Of a DNA stretch of 64,000 nt, positions 17,615-27,637 are shown one piece after another (the stretch's first letter is position 1; each line of letters opens with the position of its first letter). Source of the DNA: Pseudomonadota bacterium (GTDB taxonomy: Bacteria; Pseudomonadota; Alphaproteobacteria; Rhodospirillales; Magnetospirillaceae); assembly GCA_021848545.1 (NCBI GenBank), contig JAJZUL010000001.1, forward strand, positions 1 through 64,000, read 5' to 3'. The position numbers and the translations under genes are program-made. The notes under the pieces were generated by a model, which worked only from the letters and a program-made list of their open reading frames with translations, was not told the DNA's origin and did no database searches.

Positions 17615-19369
17615 TCAGCGCATCTCCTCAACCGGCTCGACGCCGAAAATTGCCAGGCCCGACGCCACCACCATCGCCACCGCCCGAACCAGACCCAGGC
17701 GGGCAAGCGACAAATCCCGATCCTCTTCGACCAGGAAACGGAGACTGGTCTCGTCCCTGCCCTTGTTCCACAGGCCGTGGAAGGCCGCCGCCAGATCGGA
17801 GAGATAGAAGGCGACACGATGGGGCTCGTGCGCCTCGGCGGCGCTTTCCACCAGACGCGGCCAGCCCGCCAGGATACCGATCAAAGCAAGCTCGGCCGGG
17901 TCGGTCAAGCGATGCAGCGGCCCGGCCGCCAGGGCATCGGCCGATATATCGGTATCCGGCCACAACTCCGCCGCATGCCGCAGCACCGAATGGGCGCGGG
18001 CATGGGCGTATTGGACATAGAACACGGGATTGTCGCGCGACTGCTCCAGAACCTTGTCCAGATCGAAATCGAGATGGGCGTCGTTCTTGCGGGTCAGCAT
18101 GATGAAGCGGACCACGTCCTTGCCCACCGCATCGACCAGATCGCGCAAGGTGACGAAGGTCCCGGCGCGCTTGCTCATGCGGTAAGGCTGACCGCCCTTC
18201 AACAGATTGACCATTTGGCACAATTTGACATCCAGCGCGCCCCGGCTGCCGGTGATCGCCTTGACGGCGGCCTGCATCCGCTTGACATAACCGCCATGGT
18301 CGGCGCCCCACACATCGATCATGTCGCCGAAACCGCGGCGAAATTTGTCGAAGTGATAGGCGATATCCGAAGCGAAATAGGTCCAGGAGCCGTCCGACTT
18401 CTTCAGCGGACGGTCCACATCGTCGCCGAATTGCGTGGCCCGGAACAGGATTTGCGGCCGGGGCTCCCAATCGTCGGGCTGTTTGCCCTTGGGCGCGTCG
18501 GGAATGCCTTCGTAAATCAGTCCATCGGCGGTCAGCGTGGACAGGGCCGCGTCCACCTTGCCGGTTTCGACCAGAGCGCGTTCCGAGGTGAAAACGTCGT
18601 GGCGCACGCCCAGGGCGTCCAAATCCTCGCGGATCATCGCCATCATCGCCTCGATGGCCGCGGCCCGGATCGGCGCCAGCCATTCCGTTTCCGGCGCCGA
18701 ACGCCACTTGTCGCCGTGCCGGGCTGCCAGAGCCTCGCCCAGCGGCTTCAGATACTCGCCGGGATACAGGCCTTCGGGAATGGCGTCGATCGCCTCGCCC
18801 AACGCCTCGCGATAGCGCAGATGGGCGGACCGGGCCAGGACATCGACCTGGGCGCCGGCATCATTGACGTAATATTCCCGGGTCACCGCGAACCCGGCCT
18901 TGGCCAGCAGCGACGCCAGGGCGTCGCCGAACACGGCGCCGCGCGCGTGACCGATATGCATGGGGCCGGTGGGGTTGGCCGAAACGTATTCGACGTTGAC
19001 CGCCCGGCCCCCCCCCAGGTCCGACTCCCCATAAGCCGTCCCCGTCCGCAAAACGCCGGCCAGCTGCTGATACCAGACCGCATCCTTCAGACGCAGATTG
19101 ATGAATCCCGGGCCGGCGATCTCGGCCGCGGCGACCAGAGGATGGGCGGCGAGCGCCTCGGTCAGTATTTCGGCCAGAGCGCGCGGCGCCATGCCGGCCG
19201 GCTTGGCCAGCACCATGGCGGCATTGGTGGCGACGTCGCCATGGCTGGGATCACGTGGCGGCTCCGCCGCGACCCGGGCGGTATCAAGCCCGGACGGCAC
19301 CTTGCCCTGCGCCGCCAATTGCTCGATCATCACAAGAATATCGTCGCGAAACGATTTGAAAATATTCAT
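17615..19369 (-). CDS. argS: Arginyl-tRNA synthetase
   Basis: This 584-residue class I synthetase charges tRNA-Arg. The N-terminal Add-1 domain precedes [20 protein letters not shown], which contains the HIGH motif. The KMSKS equivalent is RMSKRAGT, typical for ArgRS. The C-terminal DALR anticodon-binding domain ends in [10 protein letters not shown]. Length matches the family. It heads the long minus-strand run through the SPOR gene and nagZ. Confidence 0.97.
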   Translation of the reverse strand: MNIFKSFRDDILVMIEQLAAQGKVPSGLDTARVAAEPPRDPSHGDVATNAAMVLAKPAGMAPRALAEILTEALAAHPLVAAAEIAGPGFINLRLKDAVWYQQLAGVLRTGTAYGESDLGGGRAVNVEYVSANPTGPMHIGHARGAVFGDALASLLAKAGFAVTREYYVNDAGAQVDVLARSAHLRYREALGEAIDAIPEGLYPGEYLKPLGEALAARHGDKWRSAPETEWLAPIRAAAIEAMMAMIREDLDALGVRHDVFTSERALVETGKVDAALSTLTADGLIYEGIPDAPKGKQPDDWEPRPQILFRATQFGDDVDRPLKKSDGSWTYFASDIAYHFDKFRRGFGDMIDVWGADHGGYVKRMQAAVKAITGSRGALDVKLCQMVNLLKGGQPYRMSKRAGTFVTLRDLVDAVGKDVVRFIMLTRKNDAHLDFDLDKVLEQSRDNPVFYVQYAHARAHSVLRHAAELWPDTDISADALAAGPLHRLTDPAELALIGILAGWPRLVESAAEAHEPHRVAFYLSDLAAAFHGLWNKGRDETSLRFLVEEDRDLSLARLGLVRAVAMVVASGLAIFGVEPVEEMR

Positions 19370-19396
19370 TATTGCTTTGCCCCACCGTGCCAGCAG

Positions 19397-20602
19397 CTAC
19401 GGTTTTTCCTGCATATCAAACAGCCGGCGATGTTCATCCAGCGCCAGACGATCCGTCATGGCGGCAATGTAATCCGCCACCACCCGCGCCGTTTTCGCGG
19501 TCTGCGGCCCATCGGTCAAGCGTCGCCATTCCGGCGGCAAACATTCCGGTTCGGCATGCAGCAACCGGAACAGGTCCTTGACCACGCGCCGCCCCTTGCT
19601 GGTCATGCGGTTGACGGTGAAATGACGGTACATGTTGGCGAACAGGAAACGCTTCAGCGCCGTGTCGTTTTGCCGCATTTCCTCGGAAAATCCCACCAGC
19701 GGCTGCCCCAGAGCCCGAACCGCGGCGGCGCTGTCGGGCTTGAGGCGGGCGACGCGCCGCCTGGTTTCCTCGATCAGATCGACGATCATCACCCCGATCA
19801 ATTGCCGAACCGCCTCGTGGATACGGACCGATTCGTCATGATCGGCGAAATCCCGGGCCACGGCGGCGAACACCGGCCCCACCAGCGGCACGTCCTTGAG
19901 ATCGTCGATGGAAAACAGTCCGGCGCGCAATCCGTCGTCGATATCGTGGTTGTTGTAGGCGATATCGTCGGACAGAGCCGCGACCTGCGCCTCCGGCCCG
20001 GCGAAGGTGGCGATCTCGAGATCGTGGCGGGCGACGTAATCGGTGATGGCGCCGGGAATGCGGGTGGGACGGCCCGCCCCGACCAAAGGCCCCGTCAACG
20101 GCCCGTTATGCTTGACCAATCCTTCCAGGGTCTCCCAGGTCAGATTGAGACCGTCGAAACGCGGATAGCGCTTTTCCAGGCGGGTCACCACGCGCAGGGA
20201 TTGGGCGTTGTGATCGAAACCGCCGTGATCGGCCAGCACGTCCTGCAAGGCGTCCTCGCCGGCATGGCCGAAGGGCGTATGGCCAAGATCGTGGGCCAGG
20301 GCCAGGGCCTCGGCCAAATCCTCGTCCAGCCCCAGTACCCGGCTGATGGAGCGGGCGATCTGCGCCACTTCCAGGGAATGGGTCAGCCGCGTGCGGAAAT
20401 TGTCGCCTTCATGATAGACGAAGACCTGGGTCTTGTATTGCAGGCGCCGGAAAGCCGCCGAATGGATGATGCGATCGCGGTCGCGCTGAAACGCCGTGCG
20501 GGTACGGCTTTCCTGCTCGTCGTGAAGGCGGCCCCTGGACTCCTCCGGCCGGCTGGCATAGGGGGCAAGGGCATGCGAACGCACAAAAGGACTGGCGGTC
20601 AT
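19397..20602 (-). CDS. dgt: Deoxyguanosinetriphosphate triphosphohydrolase-like protein (HD domain)
   Basis: This 401-residue HD-superfamily dNTP triphosphohydrolase hydrolyses dGTP and related nucleotides to nucleoside and triphosphate. The metal-binding residues are in RLTHSLEVAQIA, in the HD motif ALAHDLGHTPFGHAGE and in SDDIAYNNHDIDDGLRAG. RDRDRIIHSAAFRRLQYKTQ is the family N-terminal signature. The ATG at 20602 fits the family start; upstream reading enters the divergent erpA promoter. It is 27 bases upstream of argS. Confidence 0.93.
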   Translation of the reverse strand: MTASPFVRSHALAPYASRPEESRGRLHDEQESRTRTAFQRDRDRIIHSAAFRRLQYKTQVFVYHEGDNFRTRLTHSLEVAQIARSISRVLGLDEDLAEALALAHDLGHTPFGHAGEDALQDVLADHGGFDHNAQSLRVVTRLEKRYPRFDGLNLTWETLEGLVKHNGPLTGPLVGAGRPTRIPGAITDYVARHDLEIATFAGPEAQVAALSDDIAYNNHDIDDGLRAGLFSIDDLKDVPLVGPVFAAVARDFADHDESVRIHEAVRQLIGVMIVDLIEETRRRVARLKPDSAAAVRALGQPLVGFSEEMRQNDTALKRFLFANMYRHFTVNRMTSKGRRVVKDLFRLLHAEPECLPPEWRRLTDGPQTAKTARVVADYIAAMTDRLALDEHRRLFDMQEKP

Positions 20603-20804
20603 GATGCGGGAGCGTACAGAGCCCTTTCGACGAACGCAACCGCACCGGTCCCGCCGGACCACTTGCAGGACGGCCCGTTTATCACCAATTTGTACGGGAT
20701 TGGCGGGCGCGGCGCCCTTTCCACCGTACGGCGCCGATGATACCTTTCCGGCAATCATCATGCGCCGGCATCGACCGGCCCCAGTTTTTGACGAGGACTC
20801 CCCC

Positions 20805-21158
20805 ATGGCCGAGACGGCTCTCGATACCACTCCGCGGGTTGCCCTGACCGAGAGCGCCGCGAAACGCGTGCTTCAGCTCATCGATATGGAAGGCAAGCCC
20901 AACCTGATGCTCCGCGTCACCGTGTCGGGCGGCGGTTGCTCCGGTTTTCAATACGGCATCACGCTGGACGACAACGTGACCGATGGCGATCAGGTGTTCA
21001 CCGAGTATGGCGTCAGCCTGGTGACAGACGAAAGCTCCCTGGAATTGCTGCAGGGATCGGTGGTGGATTTCGTCCAGGACCTGATCGGCGCGTCCTTCCA
21101 GATCCGCAATCCCAACGCATCCTCGACCTGCGGCTGCGGCAGCAGCTTCTCTGTGTGA
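20805..21158 (+). CDS. erpA: Iron-sulfur cluster insertion protein ErpA (A-type carrier)
   Basis: This 117-residue A-type Fe-S carrier hands clusters to apo-proteins such as isoprenoid enzymes and respiratory subunits. The three conserved cysteines are in GGGCSGFQYG and in the C-terminal STCGCGSSF. ALTESAAKRVLQLI is the typical start of the HesB fold. GAGG lies eight bases before the ATG at 20805. The dgt-erpA-xth arrangement is common in alphaproteobacteria. Confidence 0.92.
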   Translation: MAETALDTTPRVALTESAAKRVLQLIDMEGKPNLMLRVTVSGGGCSGFQYGITLDDNVTDGDQVFTEYGVSLVTDESSLELLQGSVVDFVQDLIGASFQIRNPNASSTCGCGSSFSV

Positions 21159-21195
21159 GCCCCCGAACAGGGCACCCGCGCGACGGCGGATCGCC

Positions 21196-21990
21196 ATGAC
21201 GATCCGCATCGCCACCTGGAACGTGAATTCGGTCAAGGCCCGGCTTCCCAACCTGTTGGCATGGCTGGGCGAAGCCGCTCCCGACGTGGTGCTGCTTCAG
21301 GAAATCAAATGCACCGACGACTCCTTTCCGCGCATGGAAATCGAGGCGGCCGGATACCGGGCGGAAACGCACGGGCAGAAGACGTATAACGGCGTCGCCA
21401 TCCTGTCGCGCCGCCCCCTGGCCGTTCGCCGCCGGGGCCTGCCGGGCGATGACGACGATCCCCAGGCCCGCTATATCGAAGCCGACATCCAGGGCGACGG
21501 CGGACGACCGGTTCGGGTCGCCTCCCTCTATCTGCCCAACGGCAACCCGGCGCCGGGGGAGAAATACGATTACAAGCTGGCCTGGATGGATCGCCTGATC
21601 GGCCATGCGGCGACGCTGCTGGCCCAGGAAACCGCGCTGGTGCTGGGCGGCGATTACAATGTCTGCCCCACCGATGCCGACGTCTACGATCCCAAAGGGT
21701 GGCAGGCGGATGCCCTGTGTCGGCCGGAAAGCCGCGCCCGTTTCCGTCACCTCCTCCATCTCGGCTATACCGAGGCTTTTCGCGCCCTCCACCCCGACCG
21801 CGAGCGAGCCTACACCTTCTGGGATTATCAGGCGGGTGCCTGGCCGCGCGATCTGGGCCTGCGCATCGACCATCTGTTGTTATCGCCGCAAGCGGCCGAC
21901 CGCCTGCGCGCCTGCGATATCGACAAGGGACCGCGCGGCGCCGAGAAAGCCAGCGACCACACCCCCATCTGGGTCGAATTGGACGACTGA
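21196..21990 (+). CDS. xth: Exodeoxyribonuclease III
   Basis: This 264-residue AP endonuclease/3' exonuclease acts in base excision repair. ATWNVNSVKARLP, LLQEIKC (metal-binding Glu), GGDYNVCPTDADVYD and KASDHTPIW (catalytic Asp-His) are the standard motifs. It is 37 bases downstream of erpA on the same strand. No anomaly is seen. Confidence 0.96.
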   Translation: MTIRIATWNVNSVKARLPNLLAWLGEAAPDVVLLQEIKCTDDSFPRMEIEAAGYRAETHGQKTYNGVAILSRRPLAVRRRGLPGDDDDPQARYIEADIQGDGGRPVRVASLYLPNGNPAPGEKYDYKLAWMDRLIGHAATLLAQETALVLGGDYNVCPTDADVYDPKGWQADALCRPESRARFRHLLHLGYTEAFRALHPDRERAYTFWDYQAGAWPRDLGLRIDHLLLSPQAADRLRACDIDKGPRGAEKASDHTPIWVELDD

Positions 21991-21998
21991 GAGTTTGT

Positions 21999-22063
21999 GA
22001 AAGAATGCCCATCCGGCGTGAAATCGACGGAAAAACGTCAGCGTTTCCAATGGGCGTTCTTTT
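21999..22063 (+). terminator. Structured hairpin and likely terminator after xth
   Basis: The outer stem AAAGAATGCCCAT pairs with ATGGGCGTTCTTT (one T-G wobble). An inner stem GAAA/TTTC with GACG/CGTC sits inside. A TTTT tract follows within the 3' arm. It lies just after the xth stop. Confidence 0.55.
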
Positions 22064-22121
22064 GCAAGTTCGATTGATTTACAAGCTCTGACCCGTAATA
22101 CCAAATCCCGCGCGGCGCCTG

Positions 22122-22266
22122 AGAGCCCGCCCCGAAAATCGCCAGGGCGGCCTGCAAATGGCGGTTTTCTGCGCATCCGCTGCTCACGTACATGAAGTAC
22201 GCTCCGCTGCGGGTCTCGAAAACCGCCATTTTCGGCTCACCCTGCCGATTTTCGGGGCGGGCTCTG
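22122..22266. repeat. Dispersed palindromic repeat, family A, complete copy
   Basis: GAGAGCCCGCCCCGAAAATCG (left) is the reverse complement of the right end CGATTTTCGGGGCGGGCTCT. Inside, AAATGGCGGTTTTC mirrors GAAAACCGCCATTTT, giving a hairpin spanning about 145 bp with a GTACATGAAGTAC apex. Copies occur at 1-125 and, as one arm only, at 23580. No reading frame is present. Confidence 0.9.
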
Positions 22267-22489
22267 AGCGACGGTATTATGACCAAAGATCCATACCCTT
22301 GTCAGGGGCAGTCCTGGGTTGCGTCCCACCCGGCGCATGCTTACCCTGTCAGCGGGATTTACGCCGGACGCCGTGCCCTGTTCACGATCGCCCGGCGGTA
22401 GGGGCGCCAGGACACTGTCCATCCGACATCGCGCGGATCGGGACCGTTCCGGTTTGGCGTGGCGTCAGCCGTCGGGGATGCGGGGCGGG

Positions 22490-23581
22490 ATGAAACCGTA
22501 TATCGTTGCCATATTCAACCAAAAGGGTGGGATTTCCAAGACAACCACCAGCACGAATCTGGCGGTATGCTTGGCTGCGGCGGGAAAATCGGTCGCTCTC
22601 ATCGACCTTGATTCCCAGGGCGATTCTACCAAAAGTTTGGGCGTCGACCCTGAAATCCGCAAAGGAATTTATGACGCCTTCATTGGCGACGCGGAAATCA
22701 ACGATATCGTTGTCCCGACGGCTTTCGACAATGTGCACATTCTTCCGTCCACCTACAATCTGGCCGGAATCGAGATCAAGCTGTCGGAAATCAAGGATTC
22801 CCAGCGGACCTTGGTCAATATCCTCTCCGGCCATGATCTTAATTGCGACTATGTGATCGTCGACTGCCCTCCGGCGCTCGGCATCCTCCCCATCAATGCC
22901 CTGGCCGCCGCCGACGCGGTGATCATTCCGGTAACGGCGACCCCCTACGCCAATGACGGGCTGATGCGCACACTGCCCTCCATCAAATATGTGCAGGAGG
23001 GATTGAATAAATGCCTGCTGCTCCAGGGCGTCCTGTTCACCATCAACGACCGGAAAAAAACCAACCGCAAAATCAACGCCCTGATCCGCAGCCGTTTGGG
23101 CGGAACCGTGTATCACACCGAAATTCCCCGCGATAACAATGTGATCGAAGCCGCCAGCGCGCATCTCCCGGTTTGCGCCTATGCGCCGCTCAGTCCCGCC
23201 GGTCGCGCCCACCTGAACTTCGCCTACGAGTTCCTGGAACGCCACGCGAAAACGGCGGCCAAAGCCGGCCTCGATCTGCCTCCGCCCCGAACGCAGGAGC
23301 ATGCCATACGAATCTTGGCGTCTTGGCGCGAAAACCACGCCCGAACGATGAATCAACCGCTAACGGAAAACATCAAGGATCAAAAAACAAGGCTCGACAA
23401 AGCCCTTTATGGAAATCACAGCAAAATCGAAAGGCTGCACTTATCACTTGTTCACTTTTTCATAGAAAATCGAGCGGGATTTTTTATTTTCTTGCTTTCA
23501 ATTTTAGCCATTTTTGCAATAGTAATTCGCGCCAGCATATCCGGGATACATATTATTACCGCCTTCATGGGCATAAGCTGA
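22490..23581 (+). CDS. Orphan ParA-family ATPase with C-terminal membrane tail
   Basis: This 363-residue protein has a deviant Walker A FNQKGGISKTTT at about 9-20 (the usual KGGVGKTT has Gly where this has Ser), Walker A' ALIDLDSQGDSTKSL and Walker B VIVDCPPALG. IPVTATPYANDGLM belongs to the ParA/Soj fold. After about residue 270 comes a basic, coil-like extension and then a hydrophobic segment FFIFLLSILAIFAIVI near the C-terminus, predicting membrane attachment. No parB is adjacent. GGGGCGGG precedes the ATG. The tail region (23380-23580) is visibly AT-richer than its neighbours. The gene lies between two copies of repeat A and its stop codon falls inside the second, suggesting acquisition. 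Cargo unknown. Confidence 0.8.
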   Translation: MKPYIVAIFNQKGGISKTTTSTNLAVCLAAAGKSVALIDLDSQGDSTKSLGVDPEIRKGIYDAFIGDAEINDIVVPTAFDNVHILPSTYNLAGIEIKLSEIKDSQRTLVNILSGHDLNCDYVIVDCPPALGILPINALAAADAVIIPVTATPYANDGLMRTLPSIKYVQEGLNKCLLLQGVLFTINDRKKTNRKINALIRSRLGGTVYHTEIPRDNNVIEAASAHLPVCAYAPLSPAGRAHLNFAYEFLERHAKTAAKAGLDLPPPRTQEHAIRILASWRENHARTMNQPLTENIKDQKTRLDKALYGNHSKIERLHLSLVHFFIENRAGFFIFLLSILAIFAIVIRASISGIHIITAFMGIS

Positions 23582-23609
23582 GAGCCCGACCCAAAAGTCG
23601 CCATGGCGG
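23580..23609. repeat. Dispersed repeat family A, single left arm
   Basis: GAGAGCCCGACCCAAAAGTC with the following GCCATGGCGG matches the left arm of the copy at 22122 (GAGAGCCCGCCCCGAAAATCG). The rest of the element is missing. The stop codon of the ParA-like gene overlaps its first bases. Confidence 0.65.
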
Positions 23610-23641
23610 GGGGCACGAACAAACTCCTTGACCCCGGATAA

Positions 23642-23656
23642 GAACGAGAATAGAAC
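23642..23656. promoter_or_regulatory. LexA/SOS box of lexA
   Basis: GAACGAGAATAGAAC is GAAC-N7-GAAC, the reverse complement of the alphaproteobacterial direct-repeat SOS box GTTC-N7-GTTC. It lies 57 bp before the lexA start and indicates autorepression. Confidence 0.88.
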
Positions 23657-23712
23657 ATCATTCAATGTTTTTGGTTTGTTCCATTCGCTCGTTGTCGGGG
23701 GGTGGTGCTGTC

Positions 23713-24420
23713 ATGCTGACGCGCAAACAGTACGAATTGCTGATATTCATCGATCAACGTCTTCGAGCCACCGGCGTTTCTCCGTCCTTCGACGAAATGA
23801 AGGATGCGCTCGATCTCAAATCGAAATCCGGCATTCATCGACTGATCACCGGGCTTGAGGAACGGGGCTTCATTCGTCGCCTCGCCCACCGGGCCCGGGC
23901 GCTGGAGGTTCTGCGTCTGCCGGAAAACTCCGCCGACGTTCCCGCACAGGTCCAACCCCGTTTTTCGCCCACGGTGATACACGGCAACTTCGCCCAGAAC
24001 GCTTTGGCCGGCGCCGTCCCCGTCGCAGCCGCCGCCGAGGCCGTCACCCTGCCCCTCTATGGCAAGATCGCCGCCGGCACGCCGATCGAGGCCTTGCGCG
24101 ACCATGACGACACCGTCGAAATCCCCGCCGCGATGCTGGGAAGCGGCGAGCATTACGCCCTGACGGTGGAAGGCGATTCGATGATCGACGCCGGCATCTT
24201 CGATGGCGACACCGTTCTCATTCGCCGCTGCACCACGGCCGAGGCCGGGACCATCGTCGTCGCCCTGGTCGACAATAACGAGGTGACCCTCAAGCGCCTG
24301 CGGCGCAAAGGGGCCTCCATCGCCCTCGAGGCGGCCAACAAGAAATACGAGACGCGCATTTTCCCGCCGGATCGGGTTCAGGTCCAAGGGCGCCTCGTCG
24401 GTTTGCTGAGGACCTACTGA
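23713..24420 (+). CDS. lexA: LexA, SOS transcriptional repressor
   Basis: This 235-residue repressor has an N-terminal winged helix ([20 protein letters not shown], then [20 protein letters not shown]) and a C-terminal S24 peptidase-like domain. The self-cleavage bond is Ala121-Gly122 in KIAAGTP. The catalytic dyad is Ser156 in EGDSM and Lys194 in TLKRL. The linker is longer than in E. coli, as is usual in alphaproteobacteria. The ATG at 23713 is chosen from the conserved N-terminus. A matching SOS box lies upstream, and another precedes ssb at 41217. Confidence 0.97.
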   Translation: MLTRKQYELLIFIDQRLRATGVSPSFDEMKDALDLKSKSGIHRLITGLEERGFIRRLAHRARALEVLRLPENSADVPAQVQPRFSPTVIHGNFAQNALAGAVPVAAAAEAVTLPLYGKIAAGTPIEALRDHDDTVEIPAAMLGSGEHYALTVEGDSMIDAGIFDGDTVLIRRCTTAEAGTIVVALVDNNEVTLKRLRRKGASIALEAANKKYETRIFPPDRVQVQGRLVGLLRTY

Positions 24421-24641
24421 TGCTCACCGCCCTGATCGCCCCCCGCTCGCCCCTGCGCTTCACGTTCACCACCGATGGCCGTCGCGCCGATGATGGTGAA
24501 GGCGACATGTCGGTCACCTATATCGGCCGGATCGATCGCAAGGCCGCCGCCTGTGACGCCAGACGGCGTTTCGAAGCCTGGTCCAACCTTCACAACCCGC
24601 TTGTCCGGCGCTGGCAGGCGGACCAGATCGTTCTGGCCTGA
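24420..24641 (+). CDS. Small hypothetical protein coupled to lexA
   Basis: The ATG overlaps the last base of the lexA stop (TGATG), so the frame is probably translated by coupling. The product is 73 residues, soluble and Arg-rich, with no TM or recognised motif. A C-terminal patch FEAWSNLHNPLVRRW is the most protein-like segment. I do not recognise it. Conservation of this frame next to lexA would decide whether it is real. Confidence 0.4.
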   Translation: MLTALIAPRSPLRFTFTTDGRRADDGEGDMSVTYIGRIDRKAAACDARRRFEAWSNLHNPLVRRWQADQIVLA

Positions 24642-24692
24642 TCGAACGGGCCGCTTATACCGTCGCTCAGGCGTCGCGCGGGCTTGGACCTT

Positions 24693-24719
24693 ATCCCCAT
24701 GAGTCACCCTCATCGGGAT
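24693..24719. terminator. Possible bidirectional terminator between lexA and chemoreceptor genes
   Basis: ATCCCCATGAG and CTCATCGGGAT form an imperfect 10 bp stem with one C-C mismatch, placed between two convergent genes. No long T run follows on either strand. Confidence 0.35.
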
Positions 24720-24725
24720 TTGGCA

Positions 24726-26462
24726 TTACAAGCTCCTTACGCCCTGAAGGAAGTCACCCACCACCCGTTTCAGCATGTCCGCCTCCTCGGCCAGGGACTG
24801 GGCGGAGGAAAGCACCTGGCGGGACGCGGTTCCGGTGGTCGCCGCGGCCTCTCTGACGCCACTGATGTTTTCCATCACCTGTTGGGTGCCCGACGCCGTT
24901 TCCTGGACGTTGCGGGCGATTTCCTGAGTGGCGGCCGATTGCTGCTCCACCGCCGCCGAGATGGCGGCAGCGATATTATTGATTTCATCGATGCGCTGAA
25001 CGATGGCCTGGATGGCGTCCACCGCGCCGCCGGTGGCCTCCTGAACCGCGCCGATCTGGTTACCGATTTCCTCGGTGGCCCGCGCGGTCTGGCTGGCAAG
25101 ATTTTTGACTTCACCGGCGACAACCGCGAATCCCTTACCGGCATCGCCGGCCCTGGCGGCCTCGATGGTGGCGTTCAGCGCCAACAGATTGGTCTGGTTG
25201 GCAATATCGTTGATGAGATCGACCACTTCGCCGATTTTGACCGACGTGTCGACCAGACCGCGGACGGTGGCGTTGGTACGTCCCGCCTCTTCCGAGGCGC
25301 TGGCGGAGATGCGCGAGGAATGCGCCACCTGCCGGCCGATTTCCTTGATGGAGGCGGCCAGTTCCTCGGCCGCCGCTGCCGCCGTCTCGACGCTGGCGCC
25401 GGCCTGTTCGGTGGCGGCGGCCACGGCGACCGCCCTGGTGTTGGTTTGATCGGCACTGTCGGACATGGATTGAGCCGTAGCCTCCAGGGCGGTTCCGGCA
25501 CCCGACACCGTTTCCAGGATGCTGCCGATCTTGGTATCGAAGGATGTGGTCAGGGATTCGATGGCTCTGGCCCGCTGCTCCCGGGCGGCGATTTCATTGC
25601 GTTCACGCTCCTCAAGGTCGCGCTGGGCAAGGGCATTGTCCTTGAAAATGGCGACAATGCGGGCGATGTGGCCAATTTCGTCGGCCCGGCCGCGGTTGGG
25701 AACGTCGACCGATAGATCGCGGTCGGCCAAACGCCTCATCGCCTCGCCCAAAACCATCAATGGCCTGCTGACGCTGAAGCGCACCAGAAGAAAGGCGGCG
25801 ATCAGGGTCACGAGCAGCCCGCCTCCGACCAAAGCGAAGGTCTTGATGACGGTGGCATGGGTGATCGCCCGGGCGTGGGTATCGGCCGTCAGCATATGGG
25901 TGGTGACGGCCCCGGCGATGGCGGCCAGGTTTCGGGCCATCCGGTTCAAGGCCGGGGAGCAACTCGCGCTCATGATCTGGACGGCGTGGGCCTTGATCGC
26001 GGGATTGGCCGACTGGCCGCCGACGATAACCTCGTCACAAGGCCCGTCGATGGCAGTCTGCCAGATATCGCTGACTTTTGAGAGATCGTCGATGCGATCG
26101 GGCAGCATTCCCATCGCCTCGTTGAGATGAACGAGGAAATCCTGGCGTGATCGGACGATCCGGTTCATGGCGCCTTGATTGCTGGCCTGCGACGTCTGGG
26201 TGGTCAACAAAAGCAAAGCCTGGCCCAGGCGGTAGACGTCGGACCGGACCGCTTCCACCGCGGCCAGCCCTTTCACCGGGCCGGCCAGCAACTGGCCATA
26301 GGTGTGATCGAGCTTGCCCATGCCGATGGTGGCGAACGTGGTGGCCCCCACGGCGAAAGTGGCCATGACGGCGACGACGGAAATGACTTTGGCGCCCATA
26401 CTGAGGCGCGAGAAAGAGACGCGTTTCACGGCGTTGCGGAGACGCCCAGGCAGGCTCGACAT
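24726..26462 (-). CDS. Methyl-accepting chemotaxis protein
   Basis: This 578-residue transmembrane chemoreceptor has TM1 at about 25-48, a helical periplasmic sensor region at about 50-205, and TM2 at about 207-229 ([19 protein letters not shown]). A HAMP domain follows, then a signalling domain with the conserved tip [20 protein letters not shown]. The ligand is unknown; the sensor has two cysteines (PCDEV, SASCSP). The ATG at 26462 has AAGGGGG six bases upstream. No che genes are adjacent. The upstream region is AT-rich. Confidence 0.93.
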   Translation of the reverse strand: MSSLPGRLRNAVKRVSFSRLSMGAKVISVVAVMATFAVGATTFATIGMGKLDHTYGQLLAGPVKGLAAVEAVRSDVYRLGQALLLLTTQTSQASNQGAMNRIVRSRQDFLVHLNEAMGMLPDRIDDLSKVSDIWQTAIDGPCDEVIVGGQSANPAIKAHAVQIMSASCSPALNRMARNLAAIAGAVTTHMLTADTHARAITHATVIKTFALVGGGLLVTLIAAFLLVRFSVSRPLMVLGEAMRRLADRDLSVDVPNRGRADEIGHIARIVAIFKDNALAQRDLEERERNEIAAREQRARAIESLTTSFDTKIGSILETVSGAGTALEATAQSMSDSADQTNTRAVAVAAATEQAGASVETAAAAAEELAASIKEIGRQVAHSSRISASASEEAGRTNATVRGLVDTSVKIGEVVDLINDIANQTNLLALNATIEAARAGDAGKGFAVVAGEVKNLASQTARATEEIGNQIGAVQEATGGAVDAIQAIVQRIDEINNIAAAISAAVEQQSAATQEIARNVQETASGTQQVMENISGVREAAATTGTASRQVLSSAQSLAEEADMLKRVVGDFLQGVRSL

Positions 26463-26809
26463 TACGTCCCCCTTACATCTGGCAGCACGGGAATACAATG
26501 TCCAAAAACTCACGCGGCATTCATCTGACAATGACTGCGATAAATCATAATTGATATAATTATATCGCCGATTATTGTCTGATTTTTATTTGTATTACAT
26601 TCTGTAGATGCGCACTCAGTGAACGACACTGCGTATGTATAGCGCACAGATCCCACAGACCACTTTATTTAAATGTGATCGTTTTGTTTCATTATTGTCA
26701 CGGAGCTGAAATTCGACGCGGATACGCCATGATTCGGGTCCAGCTCGCCCTGAACCTGAGGACGACCGTTCTCGCACTGAATGTGTCTGGGGGATTTACG
26801 CGAAAAGCT
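26463..26809. other. AT-rich intergenic region between chemoreceptor and tRNA-Lys
   Basis: No gene is seen in about 350 bp. The part near 26540-26620 is markedly AT-rich and contains the palindrome GATATAATTATATC (about 26552-26565). It likely holds the chemoreceptor promoter. The tRNA 3' end and its terminator face in from the right. Confidence 0.5.
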
Positions 26810-26885
26810 TGGTGTGCCCGCCGGGACTCGAACCCGGGACCCCATGATTAAAAGTCACGTGCTCTACCAACTGAGCTACGGGCAC
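26810..26885 (-). tRNA. tRNA-Lys (anticodon UUU)
   Basis: Read on the minus strand, GTGCCCG at the 5' end pairs with CGGGCAC at the 3' end, followed by discriminator A and an encoded CCA. The D arm is AGCTCAGTTGGTAGAGC, the anticodon loop is GACTTTTAATC with TTT, and the T arm holds GGTTCGAGTCC. Length with CCA is 76 nt. Confidence 0.96.
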
Positions 26886-27046
26886 CCCTTGGAGGCGGAT
26901 CAGATCAGACTGAACCGTCCCTGCACAATATGGCGGAGAGCGATCCGATACCGAGCTCGCTCCAGGCAGGGCGCACACCATAGAAAGGTGCCGGGCGCCG
27001 GTCAATCGAAGATGTCGCTCGACCCTCGCGCGCCCTGTCCGTCCTG

Positions 27047-27637
27047 TTATTTCCGCTGCTTCTTCATGACATCGGCGGCGACGCGCATGCGGATGATGCG
27101 GGTTGGATCATCCACCATGCCGTTATTGTCGGGATCGCCGGTGGCGATCTGGTCGACATATTTCATGCCTTTGATGACCTTGCCCCAAATGGTGTACTGG
27201 CCATCCAGGCTGGGGGCCGAGCCCAGCATGATGAAAAACTGGGAATCGGCGCTGTTGATATCCACCGGCGTCCGGGCCATGCCCACCACGCCGCGGGTGA
27301 AATGCCCACCCGAAAATTCCGCCGGCAAGGTCTTGCCCGATCCGCCGGTACCGGTACCAGTGGGGTCGCCCCCCTGTGCCATGAAACCCTTGATCACTCG
27401 AAAGAACGGCGTGCCGTCATAGAATTTCTCACGCACCAACTGCTTGATGCGAGCCACGGTGACTGGCGCCAGATCGGGGCGCATGGCGATCACCACCCGA
27501 CCGAACGGCAAATCCATGAACAGAGTGTTCTGCGGATCGAAAGCCATCGCCGGACGAACCGCCAACACGGTCAACACGGCAACGGCCAGCGCACCGAAAA
27601 TCCACGATGTTTTCCGCGACCTTACGGACATGATCAT
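27047..27637 (-). CDS. Periplasmic cyclophilin-type peptidyl-prolyl isomerase
   Basis: This 196-residue protein has a Sec signal peptide (basic N-terminus, ALAVAVLTVLAV, AMA cleavage) and a cyclophilin domain. Active-site segments are FFRVIKGFMAQGGDPTGTG and FFIMLGSAPSLDGQYTIWG. It should speed prolyl isomerisation during folding in the periplasm. The ATG overlaps the stop of the upstream cytoplasmic cyclophilin gene (ATGA), so the two compartments are served from one operon. Confidence 0.93.
   Translation of the reverse strand: MIMSVRSRKTSWIFGALAVAVLTVLAVRPAMAFDPQNTLFMDLPFGRVVIAMRPDLAPVTVARIKQLVREKFYDGTPFFRVIKGFMAQGGDPTGTGTGGSGKTLPAEFSGGHFTRGVVGMARTPVDINSADSQFFIMLGSAPSLDGQYTIWGKVIKGMKYVDQIATGDPDNNGMVDDPTRIIRMRVAADVMKKQRK

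Noticed and set aside
17339-20740. 1133-codon open frame on the plus strand opposite argS and dgt
   Set aside because: It is a shadow of high-GC genes on the other strand. Motifs for ArgRS and dGTPase are clear on the minus strand and none appear in this frame.
22122-22266. Possible CRISPR array or structural RNA at the palindromic repeat
   Set aside because: There is one palindrome with no regular repeat-spacer pattern, and copies occur far apart, so it is a dispersed element.
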